DNA of 33,688 nucleotides from Azolla pinnata. Lineage: Eukaryota > Streptophyta > Polypodiopsida > Salviniales > Salviniaceae. Below are positions 1 through 9,780 of this stretch, piece after piece (position 1 is the first letter of the stretch; every line of letters starts with the position of its first letter). Made by a program: the position numbers and the translations under genes. The notes under the pieces are model-generated. The model was not told where the DNA came from. It did no database searches and worked only from the letters and a program-made list of their open reading frames with translations. The stretch is from assembly GCA_037176905.1 (NCBI GenBank), contig JBBBWG010000526.1, positions 3,852 through 37,539 of the forward strand. The letters are read 5' to 3'.

Positions 1-210
1 TTGTTAATCGGCGATAGTAAGGGAATCGATTAGGATCAATTAGTGAGAAACGATCAGGAATAAATCAATTCACGTTAGGGTAATGGAATGAATTGGGCGT
101 TAATTTTTAGTAGACGTAGACGTGTTAATTTGTAATTTTTTATTTTAATCGACATTAAAATGTAAGTTTATAATTTGGTTAGACATTTTTTTTTGAAATC
201 GATCTCCCCC
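1..210. mobile_element. MITE copy A, cut by the window edge
   Basis: This is the right-hand part of the same element as the intact copy at 2568-3047. Both share the inner stretch around 'gggaatcgattaggatcaa', then 'gggcgttaattt', then an end block reading GTTAGAC followed by a T run and CTCCC. The left end lies outside the window. The terminal TIR is degraded here ('gaaatcgatctccccc' against 'gtaattctccc'). No coding capacity is visible, so it is a non-autonomous element. Identification rests on similarity to the other two copies. Confidence 0.7.
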
Positions 211-1050
211 TTTTCTTTTTATATGATCATGATGATCGATCCATGGATCAATCAATCACTGATAAGCGGATCAAGTACAGTATGCGGATGATAAATCATA
301 ATCACCATCATCATCACCATCATCATCATCCGCTGCTGGTGCTGGTGCTGCTGGTGCTTCACAATAAAAATTAGAATTGGAATCAATCCGGGAAAGGAAA
401 TTTCCGCGATTCCAGCAAGCCTTCAATGATTTGCAGCAGCAGGAATATCCTGCGCTTGCACAACAGTACTGCATAATATTTCATTGGATTCACTAATTCA
501 ACGCACAACATGATGCCAAAAGCTGCTGCAGATCATAAAAAAAAGTACAGTCCGGGCCCGTGCGCGAGCATCATCAATCAGCTGCACGGAGAGAATCTTT
601 GCGGGGAGGGATCAGTAATTTAATTACGCCCGATCGATCGATCGATCGGGACCAAGATTCTTAGTGATGATCGGATCACTAATTCTACTCGTCCCTCATA
701 TGTTGCAGCAGACGCCCTACATGACCAGCATCTCCAACAAAGCAGGTGCAGATCGATTGATTGTTCGACCGATCGATCGATCATCGATCCGTGAGATATG
801 CCCGATCCATCGCTTGATTGACTGAATCAGACATCTCTAATTATTTCCATGCGGAATCTTCTGCCGATCGGCCAATGGTTGACGATGATCGCGGGAGCAT
901 CATCAAGTAATTGAATGTCAAGCATTAAAATCTAATGTGCTGTCCGACATTCAATGCTGACGATCTAATTATATTAAATTTCACCTGATCTAATGTAGTT
1001 TCCATTATAATAAGCTGTTGATCTAGTTACTGATTGGCTAGCTTCCATCT
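211..1050. other. intergenic, no gene recognised
   Basis: AT-rich and GATC-rich sequence. A 67-codon open frame on the minus strand (271-474) is Cys-rich at its start, but it ends in an Ala/Asp run made by a triplet repeat and resembles no family I know. A short foldback of GATC repeats lies near 628-650. Nothing else is supportable. Confidence 0.6.
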
Positions 1051-1336
1051 ATCGAGAAAAATAATATTAGCATTTGAATGTCTTCAATATATATGAACTT
1101 GCCATTGTAATTGGCTCTGATTCGATCAAGAAAAATATTAGCATTTCAGTGTCTTCAACAATGTAAACTTGTCACTGTAATCGGCTCTGATTCGATCGAG
1201 AAAAATATTAGCATTTGAATGTCTTCAATATATATGATATTGCAATGTAATTGGCTCTGATTTGATCGAGTAGAAAAATATTAGCATTTGAACGTCTTCA
1301 ATATATATGAACTTGCCATTGTAATCGGCTCTGATC
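1051..1336. repeat. tandem repeat, ~72-bp unit, 4 copies
   Basis: Four head-to-tail units begin near 1051, 1124, 1195 and 1265. Each carries ATCGAGAAAAATATTAGC, then TTGAATGTCTTCAATATAT, then a GTAATCGGCTCTGATT block. Unit length is 70-73 bp and copies differ at a few positions. No open reading frame runs through it. It is an ordinary minisatellite seen by eye. Confidence 0.85.
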
Positions 1337-2557
1337 ATCCGATCGGCCAGTATACCACAATGTCAGATTGATCATCGATGAGCTAAAAAATAGAACAAAT
1401 TATACATTGGATCTATTCGTATGATCTAATGTAATAATTAGTGCTAAATATTACCGAACATATGCTAAATACTCGACAGGGCAATACTGCATCAGATCTG
1501 CGCCGCTCGATGAGGAAAGCAACATAATCAATTGCATCTATTCGCATGATCTTTTAGCGATTATAAATTTGTATTAGTTCTAATTGCGGATGGCGATTAT
1601 AGCATCAGATTGATAAGAAAAATGATCATGGGCTTTAATGAATCTTTGTTAAGTTATAACGTTTAAAATCTATGTACATATAACACGATTTATAACTTGA
1701 AATTTTAAATTGCAGACCATGGTGTGGATTAAAAGTCTTGGGCCGGCATTAATTACTGAGAGCGTGTCTTATAATTCCAGCAGCTCCGATGCATTTGCAA
1801 TAATTAAATGCACTGCACATCGCTCCGCTTTCAATTCCGATCGTCGATCATAATCTGCGATCCGCGACGATCGATTCGGCGCAAATAAATGCGCATATTA
1901 TAATTAATCTCAAAGGCTTATACGACTTGGAACAGTAAGGAATCTCGAATCTCGGAGCGGGATGAGAAAGAAGAGCATGGCCGCTGATCCAACAAAGTAT
2001 CTGATAATTCATGACTATAATATAATTTATAAGCCGAGTCTTCTAATCAATTTAGATTCGATGATGAAGCGGCCAACATTGGAATCAATGGATGCGCCCT
2101 TTCACTTTTGGGGCGGATCACCAGCAATATCTAGTTGAAATCTCTCGAAGAATCTGTTGATTATGATCATGATCATAAGTCCAACCATTAGAGAGATAAT
2201 ATTCCAAACTGCCCGCAGCTCCGATTAATTAGAGATATTAATCGGGGCAAATGTGGCTTATATTCCAGATTAAGCCGCAGTACCAGCACAATTAGCCATA
2301 GCTGATTCTGCAATATTTATTAAACATGAGCCAATCCAACAGAAAGCAGCACGGAGCAGCTGCAGTAGATCCACCACTGATGCCAAAATCAATCGTGAAC
2401 TAATTATGGGTTATTCCTATTGCGAGCAAGAGCTACGTATTATTATGAATACAGCAGCATATTATGGTGAGACAAACTAGATCATCAATTAAATATATAT
2501 GGTCTTTCATGTTCCATAATATTGCATGGCACACAGCTAGACTAGATGATGGGGATT
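1337..2557. other. intergenic, no gene recognised
   Basis: AT-rich sequence without a convincing open frame on either strand. It has short self-complementary words, for example a perfect 18-bp palindrome of ATGATCAT type at 2161-2178. I see no RNA gene or protein homology. Confidence 0.6.
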
Positions 2558-2567
2558 CAGTATATTT

Positions 2568-3047
2568 GGGAGAATATTTACCAAAAAACGTCTAGCAAAT
2601 TTTTTATAAATTACATTTTATCGCCTTCTAAAAATTCGAAAGTACAAATGAGCGCCTAGTTTGAAAAATTAATGGTCAATTAATTGATTAACACCAAATC
2701 AATTAATTGCGACCTCAATAAACATCAAACTAAGAAATTGATTAACGCTCAATTAATTGATCAACACTAAACTAATGCATTAATCGATTAAATGGATTCT
2801 AAAATTACTAACTGTTTTGCTCAATCGAGTATAAGTATTGTAAGGGAATCGATTAGGATCAACTAGCGGGAAACGATTAGGAATAAAATCAATTAATGTT
2901 ATGCGAACGGAATTACTTGGGTCTTCGTTCCTTTTTAGTGGAAGATAACTAAACTAGTAGGCGTTAATTTGTGTACAGCATTTTGATTTTAGGAGGCATT
3001 AAAATGTGGTTTATAATCTTGTTAGGCGTTTTTTTAGTAATTCTCCC
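2568..3047. mobile_element. intact Mutator-like MITE with 10-bp target-site duplication
   Basis: The 480-bp element begins GGGAGAAT and ends ATTCTCCC. Its ends are long imperfect inverted repeats: left about 2568-2665, right about 2945-3047, sharing the blocks ACGTCTAGC / GTTAGGCGT, TAAATTACATTTTA / TAAAATGTGGTTTA and GCGCC / GGCGTTAATTT. The element is flanked on both sides by the identical 10-mer CAGTATATTT (2558-2567 and 3048-3057). Long TIRs starting with G, plus a 9-11 bp duplication, are the hallmark of the Mutator/MULE superfamily. No transposase frame is present, so it would need transposase from elsewhere. The clean duplication suggests a fairly recent insertion. Confidence 0.85.
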
Positions 3048-3057
3048 CAGTATATTT

Positions 3058-3606
3058 ATATAACGTCAGCGTTATATAATGATCACCTGAGGAGTCATCG
3101 ATTGAATGCCCTGCAAATTGGTGATGATCAATGCTGAGCTAAATAATAATAAACACAGTCGGAGCGGCGGTCGATGGATCGATCGGCTTTAGATGACGAG
3201 AAAAAAAGCGATCTGCAGCTGCTGCAAAGTTAGTGGGAGGTATGAAGAAGGCAGCACCTGATGAATGATGATGGGAGAGAGGCTCATTAAGACGCTTGTA
3301 AGCGCTGTATACATATTATGTATACATGATCTATGTATATATCTATCTATACACAGCGTGCATGTGATCAGATCAGCGCTTGAATATTATAATTTGATTT
3401 TTTTCCGATCATTCATTCGTCAGAAAAGGTAGAATTATTAGCATCTGGGAAGGAATGATTTGACTGCAGGCTTTGGTGGGAAGGATTTATATGCTCTACT
3501 GCAATTGTCAAAGTGGTTTTTTTTTTCTTCAGTTGAGACAATCGGTTTTTGATGAGATATCGTTCAGATAGATCCTGATGATCGGGGATTATATAAAGAT
3601 ATATCG
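3058..3606. other. intergenic, no gene recognised
   Basis: The spacer lies between two oppositely oriented MITE copies. It contains GTATACAT/ATGTATAC-type palindromic AT sequence near 3308-3355 and a T run near 3517. No coding frame is supportable. Confidence 0.6.
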
Positions 3607-4050
3607 AATTATCAAAGAATGCCTTATAATAAAATGAAATTACATTTTAACGCCAACTAAAATCAGAAATTACAAATTAACGCCCACTCTCATCTTCCAC
3701 TAAAAATTAACACCCAATAAATTGTGTTAGCATAACGCTAATTCATTTGATTCCTAATCGTTTCCCACTAATTGATCTTAATTGACCCCTTTTACTGTAT
3801 TTGAATAACGGGAGCTAGTAATTTTAGAATCTAATCAATTGATTAACATGTTAATTTGGTGTTCATCAATTAATTGAGTGCCATTCAATCATTTAGTTTG
3901 ATATTAATTGAGCTGACAATCAATTGGTTTGGTGTTAATCAGTAAATTGAGTGTGAATTTTTAAGAATAGGCGTTAATTTGTAATTTTTAGTTTGAGCAG
4001 GCGTTAAAATGGAATTTATAGTTTTGTTAGACGTTTCTTTTGGTAGTTTT
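3607..4050. mobile_element. MITE copy C, inverted relative to copy B
   Basis: The left end shows TTACATTTTAACGCC and the right end GGCGTTAAAATGGAATT followed by GTTAGACGTTT, so the two ends are inverted repeats of each other and match the TIRs of the 2568-3047 element. The inner sequence (CCTAATCGTTTCCCACTAAT) is the reverse complement of the inner part of copy B, so the copies face opposite ways. The outermost bases are degraded, and I could not find a target-site duplication; the boundaries are approximate. Confidence 0.75.
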
Positions 4051-4338
4051 TGCTATTTATCTATCTATTTATGTGTAATAAAATAAAAGCTGGCCCAGCA
4101 CAACCTACGTACGGAGGTGAATGGTACATACGGTCGCACGGTGCATCTATACGGCGTACGGAACCGTATTTCGGGCGAGCTAGACCAGGAAGAAAAGCAA
4201 ACAAAAGGGTATCGATCGTGCAAAAAAGTCTCACAACCAATTCAATTCGATTCGGCGATCGGATGACGTATGCCGCGCTGGGAAGAATCATGAGGAAATC
4301 AGTAGTATAAATCGTAAGAATCGAAGCTATACATAACT

Positions 4339-4372
4339 CTATACATGTATATATATATATATACATGTATAG
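4339..4372. repeat. 34-bp perfect palindrome
   Basis: CTATACATGTATAT, a TA core, then the exact reverse complement. There is no spacer, so it could extrude as a cruciform or fold as a hairpin if transcribed. The core is a simple TA repeat, so it may be no more than a microsatellite with symmetric flanks. Confidence 0.8.
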
Positions 4373-4721
4373 TTCAATCGTTGATTAAGCTCGGGTGGAA
4401 TTCTATATATAGTTTCGGGGGTCCTTGCGTCTGATTAAGCCGGAAGAAGGAATTGGAAGAAGATTATATACTATAATATCTATAATATATATATGATCGA
4501 AGGATGGATCGATAGAGCTGCAGCTGCAGGATCCTGATCACTTCGTAGATGTGATGAAATTATTACCTATGGGCGTATTACTGCAGCTAATTTGCGGTAG
4601 AATTAGCCGTGGATGATGATGAGCTAGCAGCGCCGTTTTGATCCGTGCAGGTGTCTTTTGCCTGCAGATCTGAATGAATATAAGGGAGGGAATTATAATC
4701 ACGACTAAGCTGGGCCTAGAC

Positions 4722-4768
<47 letters not shown>
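4722..4768. repeat. CAT microsatellite
   Basis: An uninterrupted (CAT)n run of about 15 copies, 217 bp upstream of the MYB start codon. It is the same triplet family that expands inside the MYB and X8 genes further on. Confidence 0.9.
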
Positions 4769-4984
4769 GATTCATCATCAATCCTGAGGGACTTGTAAAT
4801 TCGGCCCCTGATCATGATGATCAGCTGGCGCAGTATATTATTTTGTACAGAGAATTACTGCACGTATATTGTTGTGTAGAATCGATCTGCAGCGCTAGCT
4901 AGCTCGCGTGGAATATATTGAGATCAGAGCGAAGCGTTGAAGAAGGATTGTTAAGGAATATTATTAACGTGGATCATCATCGAC

Positions 4985-7903
4985 ATGAGGAAGCGGCTGT
5001 GGTCGCCGGATGAGGACGAGAAGCTGCACAAATACGTGACGGAGAACGGCTATGGCAACTGGAGCGAGGTCGCCAAGAAGGCAGGTAATGAACTCAGCTG
5101 CTGCGCCTGGTAGGGCTTAAATTAGGGTTTAGGGTAAGGAATAATAATCAAGGAAGGAAGGAAGGAAGGAAGGAATGAATACACAAATGCATGATGATGG
5201 TGATGATGGCGATGGTACTGCTGATGAGCTTCCATGCATTCATCCATGGCGGGCACTTGCAGACGATTGATTCTCGGGTTTCTACAAAATCATGCGCTGC
5301 TGCTGCTGCTGCTGCTGCTCATGATGCAGATTCAACGGCGGCTGCAGACGATTTGATTCTCGGGCTTGTTTTTCTGCTGATCATATTTGTGCCTTGCTTT
5401 GCTTTGATGATCTGCTTGCTGCGGACGATTTGATTCTAGGGCTTGTTTTTTCTGCTGATGCGCATTTGCTTCGATGATCTGCTTGGTGCGGACGATTGAT
5501 TCTAGGGTTTGTTCAAATAATTCTGCTGCTGTTATATATATATATACATATAATAGGCTTGCAGCGGTGCGGGAAGAGCTGCAGATTGAGGTGGATCAAC
5601 TACCTGCGCCCCAACCTGAAGCGGGGCAAGTTCACGGCCGCGGAGAAGATGATGATCATCGGCCTGCAGAAGGTGTTCGGCAACAGGTACCAACTGAATC
5701 TATACTTAGTCAATCGTCGAAGAAACCCAATCTGATCCGATTTTAAATCCTTCCTTCCTTCCTTCTTCACATTGAAATCGTGGGTTGAATCACGACGCTG
5801 GCGAGATCATGGATCGATCCATCCACGATCCAAATGATCATGCATCGCCCGCGTGTTGATTGATTGATCTTATCTATCTATCTATCTATCTATCCATATC
5901 TATATATATGTATATATATATATATAGATATATATATATATATGTATGTATCTATGTATATACCTAGATTAGATAAGATAGATAGATAGATAGAGAGATA
6001 GGTATATTTAGATAGATAGGTAGATTCCTTTGGGTAATATATGCTGGTCAACGGTGCGGGAGCGGAATCCAGTCAACGGCGGCGGTCCGTACGGGCCGTA
6101 CGGAATCTCCCTAGTCAACGCCGCCGGCCGTACGGAATCCGGTCAACGCTTCCTGATCTGGGCCGTCCGATGCTTTGACAGCTGGTCCAAGATCGCGGTG
6201 CATCTGCCCGGGCGCACCGACAGCGACATCAAGAACTTCTGGCACTCGCACTTCCGCAAGAAGGCCGCCGCCGCGCCGTCGCTGCCGTTGATCTGCAGCG
6301 CCGCCGGCGCCGCCACGTCCGTCGGATCGGCGGCAGCTGCGCCCGCGCCGCCGTATGATGGTAGCCATCGCTACCATCATGCTGCATGCGCCGGTCACCA
6401 TCAGCATCATCATCCGCATCCGACGATGGGCGGCATCATCAAATCGGAGCGGGGGCCATCATCATCATCGCCACCATCATCATCATCGCCATCACCATCA
6501 TCATCATCACCATCGTCATCATCATCGTCGTCGTCGTCGTCATCGCCGCCGGCATCATCCTCATCCTCATCATCCTCATCAGCATCAGCATCATCCTCAC
6601 CACCGTCGGCATCATCCTCACCAACGTCAGCATCAGCATCAGCATCAGCAGCATCAGCACCATCAGCATCATCAGCATCATCAGCACCGTCATCAGCATC
6701 ATCGGCATCTTCAGCAGCAGCAGCAGCAGCATCATCATCATCAGCATCCGGCGCCCATCATGTTGCTGCTGCAGCGCGGGATCAGGAATATTATCTAGGG
6801 TTTCGCAGCAGCAGGAATGATGATGAGCCGCCGCCGCCGCCGCCATATCCGATCGCTGCGAGCGCGTCGGTGCAGTACTGCGCTGCAGAGATGGTGGGGG
6901 ATCCGATCATCGCCAGCATCATAACCACCACCATCGCCACCATGCACAGCAGCGCCATTGCTACTACGTCTACTGCTGCGGCTGCCGCTGCTGCTGATCA
7001 TCATCATCATCACCGTGATCACCGTCTTCCGCATCATCATCGTCCCTGCAACGCGCCGACCCCTAATTACATGCTGCCCTTCCTGCTCGATCAGGAATTA
7101 GATCGCGGATCATTAGCTGCGCCGCTGATCTCCGCCCAGCTGCTGCAGCTCATGGGTGATCGTGATCAGATCTATGGCGCCGGCGATGAAGCTGCTGCTG
7201 CTGCTGCAACAGCGGCGGCGACGTTCAACTACGGCCTCTTCGACATGAACGTGCTGCAGGGAAGCTCTTCTTATACGCCCGCCATAGCTGCGAGCGGCGC
7301 TGCTGCTGCAGCCTATACCACTCAACGCCACGAGCTATATGATCAATACTACTACTCTCCCCTGCCTCCTCCTGCTGCTGCTGCTGCAGCGGCGTCGATC
7401 GGCGGCGTGACTCGCGCCGTCGATCAGCATCTGCACCATATGCAGCAGAACAATACGGGGCCGCAGCCGATGATGATCGGATCGATCGGATCATCTGCAG
7501 CATGCCCTCGTCAAGCTGCTACGACTGATCAAGGCCCGACTGATCATCAACAGCATGTCGGCGGGGCTGATGATCATGATCATGATGATCCTGATGGCGA
7601 TGGCGACTGTGGCGATTCTTATTTTGCTGATCACACGCTGCATGACGGCGGCGGCGGCGACGATCATGTCACGTATGTTAACGACGCGAGCTGCAATATC
7701 ATCGACCTACCAGCTCAAATCTCCTATGATCATCCTGCGCGATCGATGATGATCGGCGCAGCTGATTCTACTAGCGCAGCGGCTAGCAGCGCCAATGATC
7801 GGCATGATCACTACCATCGCATGATTGATCATCACGGGAGCTGCAATCGAATCCTGCAGCAGCAGCAGCAGCAGCTGGATGATGCTGCTGATGATGATGA
7901 TGC

Positions 7904-7939
<36 letters not shown>

Positions 7940-8204
7940 CGATGAGGATGATGATCACGACGCGCTGCTGCAGCATCTGGATGATCAATACTTATTATAT
8001 CCGCCTTCGATATTATCGGCAGCAGCTGCTGCTGCATCTAGCGACGACAATTATATGATCATGGATCGCCCCGAATTATCAGTGCTGATTAGCAGTGCTA
8101 GGCCGCCTGATGATCAAGCTACCATATTTAATCATCCTAGTAATTGTGATCATCGTCCACCGGAAGGGCTTGAGCTGGTGGTGTGGAGCTGCAGCAAACA
8201 TTAA
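4985..8204 (+). CDS. R2R3-MYB transcription factor with long low-complexity C-terminus
   Basis: Nuclear DNA-binding transcription factor. Exons: 4985-5084, 5557-5686, 6182-8204; introns of 472 and 495 nt, all GT-AG. Exon 2 is 130 nt, the classic R2R3-MYB size, and the phases join without a break to give 750 residues. R2 spans about residues 4-54 with the regular tryptophans W6, W26 and W46 and the block [20 protein letters not shown]3 spans 57-104 with F59, W78 and W97 and the recognition-helix block [16 protein letters not shown]. The start is the first ATG after an in-frame stop 33 nt upstream. It lacks the usual MGRxPCC-type leader, so the N-terminus is about ten residues short. Residues 105-750 are mostly Ser (about 165-265), Ala, His (about 349-365) and Asp (about 646-668) runs from triplet repeats. 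No repression or activation motif is recognisable. The subgroup is unclear; R2 looks like the RKGLWSPEEDEKL groups. Confidence 0.88.
5259..5515 (+). repeat. tandem repeat in MYB intron 1
   Basis: About four degenerate copies of a 67-85 bp unit carrying GC(A/G)GACGATTTGATTCT, GGGCTTGTTT and TTTGATGATCTGCTTG blocks begin near 5259, 5344, 5421 and 5488. Open frames read through it only because it has few stops. It lies wholly within the intron. Confidence 0.75.
5872..6012. repeat. CTAT / GATA inverted microsatellite in MYB intron 2
   Basis: A (CTAT)n run near 5872-5895 is followed by TATATA-rich sequence and then by (GATA)n near 5973-6005. The two tetranucleotide runs are reverse complements, so the intron RNA could fold into a long AU-rich hairpin 170-300 nt before the exon 3 acceptor. 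Confidence 0.8.
6045..6155. repeat. GC-rich minisatellite next to the exon 3 acceptor
   Basis: Repeated units of GGAATC(C/T), GTCAACG, CGCCG or CGGCGG and CCGTACGG occur three times in about 110 bp. The base composition contrasts sharply with the TA-rich sequence just before it. It ends about 25 nt before the AG at 6180-6181. The frame is open through it into exon 3, so retention of the last part of the intron would not at once cause a stop. Confidence 0.75.
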
Positions 8205-9499
8205 TTAATCATCGTTTAATTGAATCATTTAATCAGGACCCACTGATTCCATTGGCTTCATTATCGTTTCGTCGAAAGCACAATCGGGCGCAGTGCAGCT
8301 TGATCAGGATCATTATTCAATTATCGTCCATGTGATTAATCACCCGATCATTAATTATCATCCACGTCGTCACGCATCGATCGATGAATTAGTGCGATGA
8401 TATGTTAATCAATTGGGCCCCGGACTAATTACATAACTAATCAACCTTGAGCATCAATCATTCCCTCGTGATCAAGGATCGATGTTTTAATTTCCCCCCC
8501 CCCCCCCCATAATGTTAATTACATCCGCCAACAAAGCAAAACCGATTACTTACTCCATCAGATGAAAAAATTACAAATCGTCGATCGCTCGCTACTACCA
8601 GCGCCTCTAGTATTCGTTAATGCGATAGATCTAGCACGAAGATTACCGATTCAAATCCAAGACATAGATCGGTGAAGATTAATATTGCCCTACAGCTCTC
8701 GCGGCAGACCGATTACTGCATCATTAAGACCACGAAATTATAACTATTGCACCCGTATAATGTCGACAATGACTGGTAGAATAATATTGACCAATACAAG
8801 TATCGTTTGATAATCGATGTAGAGGGAAAAATAATCCCATCCATACCCAATGCCAATATAGATATATATCGATAATACTCGACGTTAATATGAACCACCA
8901 AAGTCCGACAATAATATTTGCTTGGTTTTGCTTTGAGTGTAAATTTTGGTACTGATATAAGATACTAGTTAATCTGGTGGCTCTCTGATCCCTGTCAATG
9001 GTCATTGACAATATGTCAATCTAGTCTTCTCATTCTGTTCAGTCTCTTCTGATTGATATTCATCTAAAATTATGAATTGCTCATTATTAGCTTCTTGAGT
9101 CATCCACGTTCTATCACTCCAACTATCAGCTAGCCTCTGGAGTTCATATCCTCGTTGCTCATATAATTTCTACGGTTGGTATGTTCGAGAGCACAATGGA
9201 TGTTGTGGTATTTGATGGGTTGATTAATGATGGGGTTAATGATATGATGTTAGAGTTAGGCCTTTCATGTTGGGGTTAATTAGAGAGGTAATTACGTCGA
9301 AGCAGATCAAGTACTCAATTGTGAGGTGGAATCTTTGTTGCGCTGACTCGATTGCAGTATAATCTATACGCTTTGATGTTGAACTAATCCCTGTTGTAGA
9401 GACAGTGAAGATTTGCATTTCTTGTGCTTGTTGCATCCAACTTTTTTCTTTCTTCCAATAGGTGTATTTTGCATCTCACGATTCCTAAAAGATGTTCAG
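8205..9499. other. intergenic, no gene recognised
   Basis: Downstream of the MYB gene. It starts with AT- and GATC-rich sequence, a C run of 15 (8494-8508), then moderately complex sequence without supportable coding. On the minus strand near 9000-9440 two or three short frames could be further remains of the retroelement fragment beside it, but I see no diagnostic motif. Confidence 0.5.
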
Positions 9500-9780
9500 C
9501 ATTACAACTTGTTCCACTCTCAAGTCATGCTATATTTAGGAGATAGATGATTGTGTACCTACCAAGATCATCAATGAAGGTTAGAACGTAATATTGAGAG
9601 CTCATGCGAGAGCTTGTTTTGGTGGATCCACATATTAGGTTGCTATGCACATTAACTCGATCTATACTTGATTGGATTTAGCGAGAGATTTTAGGTGACT
9701 CTTGTACATTGACTTCCCGAAGATCATAACTTTAGTTAGATGGTGAGTATTGATAGATATGAGGTCGATTTACAAAATGA
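9500..9780 (-). mobile_element. decayed Ty1/copia retrotransposon fragment (integrase)
   Basis: On the minus strand, about 9649 down to 9527 reads VHSNLICGSTKTSS, then QYYVLTFIDDLGRYTIIYLL. This fits the Ty1/copia integrase core (VHSDLCGP...YFVTFIDDYSR...WVYFL), including the second catalytic Asp region. Just upstream a shifted frame reads IFGKSMYKSHLKSL, like the copia pre-integrase GK.R/PF segment, so there is at least one frameshift. Stops follow within 45 codons. It is a dead relic; the reverse transcriptase and RNase H parts were not recognised nearby. A-rich, LTR-like sequence at about 10280-10640 could belong to it, but no terminal pair was found. Confidence 0.6.

Larger units (their letters stand above)
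4051..4984. other. upstream region of the MYB gene
   Basis: A non-coding stretch directly 5' of the MYB start. It has a 34-bp perfect palindrome (4339-4372), AT-rich TATATA blocks near 4464-4493 that could hold a TATA element, and a CAT run at 4722-4768 that probably lies in the promoter or 5' leader. Two overlapping open frames on opposite strands (about 4050-4366) look like chance frames and resemble nothing known. The transcription start cannot be placed. Confidence 0.5.

Noticed and set aside
4050..4366. Overlapping 86- and 101-codon frames on opposite strands
   Set aside because: No family resemblance and no splice or promoter support; the region abuts a MITE end and a palindrome.
4722..4768. 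Regular CAT arrays considered as CRISPR-like or regulatory arrays
   Set aside because: They are simple triplet microsatellites with no spacers, in a plant nuclear sequence.
6355..6846. Several overlapping frames (poly-His, poly-Ile, poly-Met) within MYB exon 3
   Set aside because: Shadow frames of the same triplet repeat. Only the frame joined to the MYB domain has supporting motifs.
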